Source: UBA1952 sp965246765
GTDB lineage: Bacteria; Bacteroidota; Bacteroidia; Chitinophagales; Chitinophagaceae
Length of the DNA: 64,000 nucleotides
Direction of reading: 5' to 3'
NCBI GenBank assembly: GCA_965246765.1
Contig: CBDFFJ010000005.1
Location: forward strand, 744,001 to 808,000
In this document: positions 57,477 to 64,000 of the stretch, in pieces
Numbering within the stretch: position 1 is the first letter of the stretch
Layout of the letters: the number at the start of each line of letters is the position of its first letter
The notes under the pieces: generated by a model
Database searches by the model: none
What the model was told of the DNA's origin: nothing
The model's input: only the letters and a program-made list of their open reading frames with translations
Program-made: the position numbers and the translations under genes

Positions 57477-58934
57477 ATGCACCTGCACGCACCGGCCCGT
57501 ATCCAAAACTTCATCGGCGGCTCCTTCCGCGACGCCATCGGCGAGGGCTGGATGGACAATATCAACCCGGCGACGGGCGAGGTGTATAGCCAGACGCCGG
57601 ACTCTGATGCGAGGGATGTGGACTTTGCCGCGGGTGCGGCGAGGGCGGCTTTTGCCGGGTGGAGCACGACGCCGGCGGAGGAGCGGTTTAAGGTGTTGAA
57701 CCGGATTGCGGAGCTGATTGATAAAAATGCGGACGCCCTTGCGCTGGCGGAGACGAATGATAACGGGAAGCCGCTGTGGCTGAGTAAGCGGGTGGATATT
57801 CCGCGGGCCTCGTCCAACTTCCGCTTTTTTGCGACGGGCATCATGCACACGAGCACGGAGAGCCATAGCATGGAGGATAGGGCGATTAATTACACGCTGC
57901 GCCAGCCGATTGGGGTGGTGGGCTGCATCTCGCCGTGGAATCTGCCGCTGTACCTGTTTACGTGGAAGATTGCGCCGGCGCTGGCGGCGGGCAATTGTGT
58001 GGTGGCGAAGCCGAGCGAGGTGACGCCGATGACGGCCTACCTGCTGTCCGTCATCTGCAAGGAGGCGGGCCTGCCGGATGGGGTGCTGAACATTGTGCAC
58101 GGCGGCGGCCCGAAGTGCGGCAGCGCGATTGTGGCGCACCCGGAGATTAAGGCGATTTCATTTACGGGCTCCACGCGTGCGGGTCGGGATATTGCGGCGG
58201 TGGCTGCGCCGCAGTTTAAGAAGCTAAGCCTGGAGCTGGGCGGGAAGAACCCGAACATCATCTTCGCGGATTGTGATTGGGATAAGATGATGCGGACTAC
58301 GGTGCAGTCGTCGTTTTCTAATCAGGGGCAGATATGTCTTTGTGGTTCGCGGATATTGATTGAGGAGAGCGTGTATGAGAAGTTCAAAGAAGAGTTTGTG
58401 GCGCGTGTGGGTAAGTTGACGGTCGGCGACCCGCTGGATGAGAATAGTAAGCAGGGCGCGGTGGTGAGCAGGCTGCATTTTGATAAGGTGATGGGGATGA
58501 TTGAGGGGGCGAAGGAGGAAGGTGGGAAGCTGTTGCTGGGCGGCGAGGCGGTGAAGCCGGCGGGGCGGTGTGAGAACGGTTTGTTCATCCAGCCGACCAT
58601 CTTTGAAGGCCTTGATGCAAGCTGCCGCACGAACATGGAAGAAATCTTCGGCCCGGTGGTGACGCTGCAATCGTTCAAGACGGAAGATGAGGCCCTTCAG
58701 CTTGCTAATACTTCGGACTACGGCTTGTCGGCTACCATCTGGACGCAGGATGTGAGCCGGGCGCATCGCGTAAGCGCGAAGGTGCACAGCGGCATCATCT
58801 GGGTGAACTGCTGGCTGCTGCGCGACTTGCGGACGCCGTTTGGCGGGTTTAAGAATAGCGGTGTGGGACGGGAAGGCGGCTGGGATGCCCTGCGGTTTTT
58901 TACGGAGCCTAAGAATGTGTGTATTGAGCTTTAA
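57477..58934 (+). CDS. Aldehyde dehydrogenase (2-aminomuconic semialdehyde dehydrogenase-like)
   Basis: 485-residue NAD(P)-dependent aldehyde dehydrogenase. Motifs: ISPWNLPLYLFTWKIAPALAAGN, FTGSTRAGRDI, catalytic Glu in LELGGKNPN and catalytic Cys in SNQGQICLCGSRI, then EEIFGPVVTLQSF. Similarity of detail (IQNFIGGSF at the start, WVNCWLLRDLRTPFGGFKNSG at the end) and the RidA gene downstream fit the 2-aminomuconate semialdehyde step of the kynurenine/2-nitrobenzoate route. The substrate is inferred, not proven. A VapBC pair separates it from ridA. Confidence 0.9.
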   Translation: MHLHAPARIQNFIGGSFRDAIGEGWMDNINPATGEVYSQTPDSDARDVDFAAGAARAAFAGWSTTPAEERFKVLNRIAELIDKNADALALAETNDNGKPLWLSKRVDIPRASSNFRFFATGIMHTSTESHSMEDRAINYTLRQPIGVVGCISPWNLPLYLFTWKIAPALAAGNCVVAKPSEVTPMTAYLLSVICKEAGLPDGVLNIVHGGGPKCGSAIVAHPEIKAISFTGSTRAGRDIAAVAAPQFKKLSLELGGKNPNIIFADCDWDKMMRTTVQSSFSNQGQICLCGSRILIEESVYEKFKEEFVARVGKLTVGDPLDENSKQGAVVSRLHFDKVMGMIEGAKEEGGKLLLGGEAVKPAGRCENGLFIQPTIFEGLDASCRTNMEEIFGPVVTLQSFKTEDEALQLANTSDYGLSATIWTQDVSRAHRVSAKVHSGIIWVNCWLLRDLRTPFGGFKNSGVGREGGWDALRFFTEPKNVCIEL

Positions 58935-58944
58935 ATTTGAGATT

Positions 58945-59133
58945 ATGGTGATAGAGATAGATACGCAGCATGATTCTCCGGAGGAAATCCAGGAGAAGCT
59001 TCATGCGATGCAGAAGCATATGGAGCAGGAGCGAACCGCAAAGCGTAAAAGCCTTGCCCACTTATGTGGGTCGGTAAGGTGGGAGGAAGATGCCCTTGCT
59101 TACCAAAAACGTCTGCGTGATGAGTGGGAATAA
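58945..59133 (+). CDS. VapB-like antitoxin
   Basis: 62 residues. An N-terminal helical stretch with many charged residues leads to the VapB tail common in Bacteroidota, LAHLCGSVRWEEDALAYQKRLRDEW, which normally wraps the PIN toxin. ATG 58945 lies 10 bases after the aldehyde dehydrogenase stop. The gene overlaps the toxin gene by 14 bases. Confidence 0.85.
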   Translation: MVIEIDTQHDSPEEIQEKLHAMQKHMEQERTAKRKSLAHLCGSVRWEEDALAYQKRLRDEWE

Positions 59134-59647
59134 AATCCTGTTTGACACGAATGTGCTCATTCATTTCCTGAATGGCGACAGGAGCCTGATTCCTATTCTT
59201 GAAGAAACAGACAAGCACATTTCTTTCCTTACAGAAATTGAGCTTTACAGCAAGCCTCAGCTTACTAAAGCGCAAAAGGCATCAATCGCAGAATTAATTT
59301 CAGCTTGCAACGTGCTTCCTTATGAGCACGCCATGAAGGAGACCGTTATTGCGCTACGTATAAAGCACCGGCTGAAAATGCCGGATGCATTTATCGCCAC
59401 TGCAAGTCACTATTATAAGCTACCGCTTTACACTTACGACAAAGGATTCTCAGAAATTGAAGTCTGGGACTCTTTCTACCAAAGCAATGAACGAAAAAAT
59501 AGAAGCATCCTCCGCACCCAAGCCCATGGGCCACTACCCGCACGCCCGCCGCGTGGGAAACATGCTTTTCCTCTCCGGCATAGGCCCGCGCAACCCGGAG
59601 GACGACAGCATTCCGGGACTGGAATTAGACAAGCACGGTCAGTTTAA
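59120..59647 (+). CDS. VapC-like PIN-domain toxin with extended C-terminus
   Basis: 175 residues from ATG 59120. PIN-domain ribonuclease with acidic residues in LFDTNVLIHFLNGD (Asp), SFLTEIELYSKP (Glu), and MPDAFIATASHYYKLPLYTYDKGF (Asp pair). Toxins of this class usually end shortly after DKGFSEIE. Here the frame continues about 50 residues past residue 124, running out of frame through the first 160 bases of ridA, so the tail (RTQAHGPLPARPPRGK...) is probably not native. Confidence 0.85.
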   Translation: MSGNKILFDTNVLIHFLNGDRSLIPILEETDKHISFLTEIELYSKPQLTKAQKASIAELISACNVLPYEHAMKETVIALRIKHRLKMPDAFIATASHYYKLPLYTYDKGFSEIEVWDSFYQSNERKNRSILRTQAHGPLPARPPRGKHAFPLRHRPAQPGGRQHSGTGIRQARSV

Positions 59648-59906
59648 AAGCTTTGACTTTGAAGCGCAATGCCACAGCGTATTTAAGAACGTGCGCACGG
59701 TGCTGGAAGCCAGCGGCGCGAAGTGGGAAGATCTCGTGGACGTAACGACCTTTCTCGTGGATATGAAGCGGGACTTCCACACCTACAACCGCATCTATGC
59801 GGAGTATTTCAAGGATGCCCAGCCTTGCCGTACGACTGTGGGTGTTACTTCTTTGCCGAGTGCGATTGCTATTGAGCTGAAGTGTGTGGCGGTGATTGGC
59901 GATTAG
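59487..59906 (+). CDS. RidA family protein (2-aminomuconate deaminase-like)
   Basis: 139-residue YjgF/YER057c/UK114 family protein with an imine/enamine deaminase fold. Motifs: VGNMLFLSGIGPRNPEDDSIPG, VFKNVRTVLEASGAKWEDLVDVTTFLVDM and RTTVGVTSLPSAIAIELKCVAV, where the first Arg is the family's substrate-binding residue. Next to a 2-aminomuconic semialdehyde dehydrogenase-like gene, a 2-aminomuconate deaminase role is likely. Its start lies inside the extended VapC frame. The stop interlocks with the convergent lipoprotein gene. Confidence 0.9.
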   Translation: MNEKIEASSAPKPMGHYPHARRVGNMLFLSGIGPRNPEDDSIPGLELDKHGQFKSFDFEAQCHSVFKNVRTVLEASGAKWEDLVDVTTFLVDMKRDFHTYNRIYAEYFKDAQPCRTTVGVTSLPSAIAIELKCVAVIGD

Positions 59907-60736
59907 GGCAGCGGCACATCCACCCGCACTTCCTTAGAAAATCCTTTACCCTCCACACGCCACATCACGCTGCGCAGCACCACCGTTGCCGGCGCCTGGT
60001 TTGCCGAGCGCAGATTGCGCACCGCATCCAGCCACTCCTGCGTATCCTGGGGGTTGAGCCGTGCCTTCCGCGCTGCCTGTTGCACCGCATTCCGCAGCGC
60101 CGCCGGCGATGGCATCTTATATTCCAAATCACTGCCGCTGAGGCCAGTGATGCTGTAAGCGCCGCCGGAGCCGCTCAGCGCTTCCCAGCCGGAAGTCTGC
60201 TTGGGCAGCGATTCCAGCGCCAGCTTATCGCTGCCGTCTTTCAGCACTAGCATCGTCTGCGTGCGCTGCGAGACTTTAGTTACCGCGTTGCCGCTCATGC
60301 GCAGACTTGCGCGCTCAAGATTCCCGCCGTTGAGCGTAAAGGATGCGCCGCGCTCCTTGCTGTAATCTTTAACCTTCTCGCGCACGCTGATGCCGGGGAT
60401 GAAAACGGTTACTTCCTTAAACGGAATGGATAGGCCATTACCCGCCGGAGCGCCCACGCTAACTGAAGCCGAAGCGTTGGCTTGCTGAAGGGTCGGAGCC
60501 TTTGCGGCGGTGTCAGTAGCAGATTGCTGTGCCGGAGCTTCTTCCGGCCTTTCAGAGGTAATGACCGGCTTCAGGTCTGGCACTTGGTCTTCCAACAGCG
60601 CCTCGTTCGTCTCCGTAACGATGGTGGATGAATCGCCAAGCTTGACGGGGCCGCGGCTTTCGCCGGAGCCGCCGCCTTTACAGGCGGCAAGAAGCAGCGT
60701 CAATCCAATTACCGGAAGCGTGTAGCGGAGATGCAT
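59903..60736 (-). CDS. Hypothetical lipoprotein
   Basis: 277 residues with a lipoprotein signal (LPVIGLTLLLAACKGGG, Cys near 19). A long Pro/Ala/Thr-rich linker (about 30-100) is followed by a beta-rich domain with EVTVFIPGISVREKVKDYSKERGASFTLNGGNLE. No known family recognised. The stop interlocks with ridA on the other strand; the permease gene lies 33 bases upstream on the same strand, so both may be co-transcribed. Confidence 0.82.
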   Translation of the reverse strand: MHLRYTLPVIGLTLLLAACKGGGSGESRGPVKLGDSSTIVTETNEALLEDQVPDLKPVITSERPEEAPAQQSATDTAAKAPTLQQANASASVSVGAPAGNGLSIPFKEVTVFIPGISVREKVKDYSKERGASFTLNGGNLERASLRMSGNAVTKVSQRTQTMLVLKDGSDKLALESLPKQTSGWEALSGSGGAYSITGLSGSDLEYKMPSPAALRNAVQQAARKARLNPQDTQEWLDAVRNLRSANQAPATVVLRSVMWRVEGKGFSKEVRVDVPLP

Positions 60737-60769
60737 AATAGAATCATTTTAAGAAGGCGAAAATAGGAC

Positions 60770-62086
60770 TCAAGTGCGGCTACCCAACCTGTGCGCCACC
60801 TGCCAGCCCAGCTCCGCACTGCCAATTGCCAGCGCGGAAAATATAGCCGGCTTCAAGGCCTCGTCCGAAGACGCGAACGCGCCGCAGATGGCGATGGCAT
60901 ACACGCCAACCGGCAAGGCATACATAGCACAAAGCCCCGGAACGCCCAGCTTAATCCTGAACGACCTCGGCGCATCCGGCGCTTTGACGCGCAAGGCGAT
61001 TAGCGCCACAAATTCTAGAAACAGTCCCGCGCCGTAAAGCGTTACGTCAATCACGATTAGTTGCTCAAAAGACCAGAATATCATCCCGCTCACTACAACG
61101 GCACAGACAATAATGGAGATGTAAGGCGTGCCAAAGCGCGGATGAGATTTGCTGAGTGCTTTCGGCAATAGCCGGTCGGCAGCCATTACTTCCGGCACGC
61201 GGCTCACGGAAAGAAGCACGGCATTGTACAACCCGAGCGCACTTGCTAAGCCGCCTATAGCGACTGCCGAGCCAAGCCACCTTCCGCCAATCAGTTCGCC
61301 CAGCACCGGGAAGCCGCCGTCTTTTAGGCCCTTGGCATCAATGCCCGAAGCCTGCATGATGATAACCACGATGGCATAGATGCCGAGCACCGTACAGAAG
61401 GCAAGCACGATGGCGCGGATGTAGGTACGCGGCGCGTCGCTCACTTCGCCGGCGTAGGTGGTGGCATTGTCCCAGCCGAAGAAGTTCCACATCACCGTAT
61501 AGAGTGCCATGCCAAGCATTGGGAAAGGGATGCCTTTCAGCGATGGTACCGGCAATGCGTGCAGCGCCTGCGTATGCGTGAGCGCCAGAATGCCCATAAT
61601 CAGAAAAGGCGTCAGCACCATCGCCCCGAGCAACATAGAGAGCTTCCCTACCGGCGAAATGCCCAGAATGTTCAATCCTGCGCCGAGCCAGATGATGACG
61701 AGGCAGACGGGAATTTTATAAGCCGTCACTTCCGGCCAGAAGTAGGCCGCGTAGGTGACGAAGAGCACCGGGTAAATGGCAAGGTCAACGAAGGTGTAGA
61801 GCCATGTCCACCAGCCTTCGTAAAAGCCAAACCTTGGCCCAAGCGCCCGCTTCACCCACTCATAATAACCGCCGGTTACGGGCATCATGCTGTTCAGTTC
61901 CAGCACAGTAAGGATGGCGGGAATGTCCCAAAGCAGCGGCGTAACGATGAGTAACAGAAGCGCCGCATCGCGCCCGGCGTAGGTAAGCAGCGGCTCCAAT
62001 CCATACGGCCCGCCGGAGACCGTCAGGAAGATGACGGCGGCGAGGGGAAGGATGCGGAGCTTTTTGCTTGCTGTGCTTTTTACCAC
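60770..62086 (-). CDS. APC superfamily amino acid/polyamine permease
   Basis: 438 residues, 12 predicted membrane helices. APC hallmarks: FLTVSGGPYGLEPLL in helix 1 (substrate-binding glycine loop), ELNSMMPVTGGYYEWVKRALGP and NFFGWDNATTYAGEV. The branch resembles polyamine or plant PUT-type transporters. The only in-frame start found is a GTG at 62086, which lies within a palindromic repeat. The likely E1 gene lies upstream across the same repeat. Confidence 0.9.
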   Translation of the reverse strand: MVKSTASKKLRILPLAAVIFLTVSGGPYGLEPLLTYAGRDAALLLLIVTPLLWDIPAILTVLELNSMMPVTGGYYEWVKRALGPRFGFYEGWWTWLYTFVDLAIYPVLFVTYAAYFWPEVTAYKIPVCLVIIWLGAGLNILGISPVGKLSMLLGAMVLTPFLIMGILALTHTQALHALPVPSLKGIPFPMLGMALYTVMWNFFGWDNATTYAGEVSDAPRTYIRAIVLAFCTVLGIYAIVVIIMQASGIDAKGLKDGGFPVLGELIGGRWLGSAVAIGGLASALGLYNAVLLSVSRVPEVMAADRLLPKALSKSHPRFGTPYISIIVCAVVVSGMIFWSFEQLIVIDVTLYGAGLFLEFVALIALRVKAPDAPRSFRIKLGVPGLCAMYALPVGVYAIAICGAFASSDEALKPAIFSALAIGSAELGWQVAHRLGSRT

Positions 62087-62156
62087 TAAGACACTAAGAG
62101 CACAGAAGGAACACCAAGGGCTTAGTGCGTCTTAGTGGCCTTAGTGTCTTAGTGGT
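62082..62156. repeat. ACCACTAAGACACTAAG palindromic repeat
   Basis: Perfect 17-bp arms at 62082-62098 and 62140-62156 around a 41-nt loop holding another CTTAGTG word. The left arm contains the GTG start of the permease gene; the right arm ends 4 bases before the E1 stop. Confidence 0.88.
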
Positions 62157-62160
62157 GAAA

Positions 62161-64000
62161 TTAGTAAGCCAGGAGCTTCTGCACAGAAGTATCTAACCGC
62201 CCCTTCGCCATAAAAGCCTGCTCCAATTCTATCGCAAACGGCACCGGCGTGTCCAGACTTGCGCAGCGCACAATCGGCGCATCCAGCAGCTCAAAGCAAT
62301 GCTCACTAATCCACGCGCCCAGCTCGCCGCCGAGGCCGCCAATCAAAGTATCCTCGTGCAGCAGCAGCACCTTGCCGGTTGCTTTCACCGCTTCGCGGAT
62401 GGCGTCATAATCCAGCGGCAGCAGCGTGCGTAAATCCAGAATGTAGAATGATGTTTTGGTGTGCTGTGTCGCATACTCCATTGCCCAGTGCACGCCTGCG
62501 CCATATGTAATGATGGTAATGTCTTCGCCTTCCTGCACGATGCGCGCTTTGCCGATTTCAATCGTGTACCATTCATCTGGCACAGGGCCTGTGATGCTTC
62601 TGTAGAGCGCCTTGTGCTCAAAGTACATTACCGGGTTCGGGTCTTCCAGCGCGGCACACATCAGGCCCTTCGCATCTTCCGGCGTGGAGGGATAAACCAC
62701 CTTCAGGCCCGGCGTGTGGACGAACCACGCCTCATTGCTCTGCGAGTGGAATGGCCCCGCGCCCACGCCGCCGCCGGTTGGCATTCTGATTACCACATCG
62801 GCATTCTGGCCCCAGCGGTAATGAATCTTTGCGAGGTTGTTGATGATTTGGTTGAAGCCTACCGTTACGAAGTCGGCAAACTGCATCTCCATCATACTTT
62901 TAAAGCCTTTGATGCTGAGTCCCAATGCCGCGCCCACGATGGCGCTTTCGCAAAGCGGTGTATTGCGGACACGGGCCTTGCCAAACTGCTCTACGAAGCC
63001 TTCAGTGACTTTGAATGCGCCGCCGTACTCTGCGATATCCTGGCCCATCAATACAAGATTTGGAAAGCGCTCCATGCTTTGGCGGAGGGCGTCGGAGATT
63101 GCGTTGATGAACTTCTTCTCCGACTTCGCATCTCCAATTTCCAACGTCCAACCTCCAACCACCGGTGCATAAACATCGTGCAATTCTTCCGCCACATCCG
63201 GCGTAATCGGGCCTTCGGCAAAGCCTTTTTCCAAGCCGCTTTCTATTTCCTGCTTTATGTTTTCGCGAAGGCTTTCTATTGCTTCTTCCGTCAAAATCTC
63301 TTTTTTCAGCAGCCACTTTTCATAATTCGCAAGCGGGTCTTTCTTCGCCCATGTCTCAAACAATTCCTTCGGTACATACTTGACGCCACTCGCTTCCTCG
63401 TGGCCGCGCATTCTAAACGTCATACACTCTACGAGAATAGGCTTCTGCTCTTTAATGCAGTATTCCCGGGCTTCCTTAATCGTGTTATAGACTTCCAGGA
63501 TGTTGTTACCGTCAATGCTGATGCCTTTCATCCCATACCCCTTCGCGCGAATAGCAAGATTTTCCACCAGAAACTGCTCGCGGCTGGGCGTGCTCAATCC
63601 GTAGCCGTTATTCTCAATAATGAAGATGACCGGCAGCTCCCACACAGCAGCCACATTCAGCGCCTCATGAAAGTCTCCCTCGCTCGTCGCGCCGTCGCCC
63701 GAGAAGGCGAGGCTCACCTTGCCTTCTTTGCGCAGCTTATGCGCCAGGGCCACGCCATCGGCAATGGCAAGCTGTGGCCCGAGGTGGCTTATCATGCCGC
63801 AGATGTGGTACTCATTGGCACCAAAGTGAAAACTTCTTTCCCGCCCTTTAGAGAAGCCTGCCTTCCGGCCCTGCCACTGCATAAAGAGCTTCTCAAAAGG
63901 CATCTTCCGCGCCGTGAACACGCCGAGGTTGCGGTGCATGGGCATGATGTACTCATCAGAGTCCAGCGCGAGTGTTGCGCCTACCGAAATGGCCTCCTGC
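62161..64000 (-). CDS. 2-oxoacid dehydrogenase E1, fused alpha and beta subunits, 5' partial
   Basis: More than 612 residues; the frame is open at the right edge, so the N-terminus lies outside. The alpha part has the TPP motif SGDGATSEGDFHEALNVAAVW...NNGYGLSTP. The beta part begins around KKFINAISDALRQSMERFPNLVLMGQD and has AEYGGAFKVTEG, ADFVTVGFNQIINNLAKIHYRWG and PTGGGVGAGPFHSQSNEAW. It decarboxylates a 2-oxoacid (branched-chain or pyruvate) as E1 of a multienzyme complex. The alpha-beta linker contains GGWTLEIGDAKS, encoded by a TCCAAC-type repeat at 63133-63163. Confidence 0.93.
   Translation of the reverse strand, partial: QEAISVGATLALDSDEYIMPMHRNLGVFTARKMPFEKLFMQWQGRKAGFSKGRERSFHFGANEYHICGMISHLGPQLAIADGVALAHKLRKEGKVSLAFSGDGATSEGDFHEALNVAAVWELPVIFIIENNGYGLSTPSREQFLVENLAIRAKGYGMKGISIDGNNILEVYNTIKEAREYCIKEQKPILVECMTFRMRGHEEASGVKYVPKELFETWAKKDPLANYEKWLLKKEILTEEAIESLRENIKQEIESGLEKGFAEGPITPDVAEELHDVYAPVVGGWTLEIGDAKSEKKFINAISDALRQSMERFPNLVLMGQDIAEYGGAFKVTEGFVEQFGKARVRNTPLCESAIVGAALGLSIKGFKSMMEMQFADFVTVGFNQIINNLAKIHYRWGQNADVVIRMPTGGGVGAGPFHSQSNEAWFVHTPGLKVVYPSTPEDAKGLMCAALEDPNPVMYFEHKALYRSITGPVPDEWYTIEIGKARIVQEGEDITIITYGAGVHWAMEYATQHTKTSFYILDLRTLLPLDYDAIREAVKATGKVLLLHEDTLIGGLGGELGAWISEHCFELLDAPIVRCASLDTPVPFAIELEQAFMAKGRLDTSVQKLLAY
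63133..63163 (-). repeat. TCCAAC-type repeat inside the E1 coding sequence
   Basis: The plus strand reads CTCCAATTTCCAACGTCC followed by AACCTCCAACCACC. The words match the intergenic leader repeats at 7566-9745. It is in frame and adds about ten residues at the alpha-beta junction. Confidence 0.65.

Noticed and set aside
1..64000. tRNA, rRNA, CRISPR arrays, transposases, integrases or phage genes
   Set aside because: Intergenic gaps were read for tRNA arm signatures and for transposase or integrase motifs, and none was recognised. A dedicated tRNA or covariance search could still find a missed small RNA.

Overview
The window looks like chromosomal DNA from a Bacteroidota bacterium, most likely of the Chitinophagaceae/Chitinophagales type. 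Five things point there: PorP/SprF and gliding-type C-terminal sorting domains of the type IX secretion system (T9SS), a TonB receptor with a carboxypeptidase-like N-terminal domain, DUF4270 and DUF3108 proteins, start sites without Shine-Dalgarno motifs, and several -7 elements of the form TAnnTTTG. By eye the GC content is in the mid-50s, with a few clearly AT-richer orphan genes. No rRNA, tRNA, CRISPR array, transposase or prophage was recognised. The first and last genes are cut by the window edges.

Layout. 1-2.2 kb: amidohydrolase (5' cut), Crp/Fnr regulator, YoeB-type toxin-antitoxin pair. 2.1-4.6 kb: FabG-like reductase and a tyrosine-ammonia-lyase-like enzyme, whose facing ends are both made by one palindromic repeat. 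4.6-12.6 kb: accessory and envelope stretch (orphan genes, RelE pair, DUF1361, diacylglycerol-kinase family, CreD with its small winged-helix regulator, DUF3108), full of palindromic repeats. 12.6-18.8 kb: flippase-like membrane protein divergent from ruvC, a GIY-YIG nuclease inside 42-bp inverted repeats, then a SAM-I riboswitch with terminator controlling a cystathionine synthase-type enzyme and homoserine dehydrogenase. 18.8-21.6 kb: a tightly overlapping operon lpxH-like, sixA-like, phosphotransferase-RapZ fusion. 22-27.4 kb: lipoproteins, TonB receptor, scpB, atpG. 27.6-36.4 kb: T9SS surface module (PorP, 1542-residue PKD adhesin, PorP) and a secreted GH16-like enzyme. 36.4-46.5 kb: GT-C glycosyltransferase, GH3-family enzyme, rplU-rpmA, a Lys/Ala-rich histone-like protein, PstS-like and TPR proteins, an oligopeptide-type binding protein. 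46.7-56.3 kb: metK, glmS, DUF4270, glycogen synthase, panC, pyk and an orphan 2-oxoacid:ferredoxin oxidoreductase beta subunit. 57.5-64 kb: aldehyde dehydrogenase and RidA (likely kynurenine/2-aminomuconate degradation) split by a VapBC module, an amino-acid permease and a fused E1 alpha/beta 2-oxoacid dehydrogenase (5' cut).

How the parts connect. Methionine/SAM supply is represented by the riboswitch, metB-type enzyme, hom and metK. Amino-sugar and envelope supply is represented by glmS, the RapZ-like fusion, lpxH and CreD. Surface motility/adhesion and export are represented by the PorP-PKD-PorP module and the T9SS cargo enzyme.

The most unusual property is the number and variety of palindromic and dispersed repeats. 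Many sit exactly at gene ends and supply start codons, stop codons or coding sequence. One family encloses a GIY-YIG nuclease gene and also occurs as short empty palindromes at other loci in the window, which suggests a nuclease-linked mobile palindrome system. All of this was read by eye; no database search was run.
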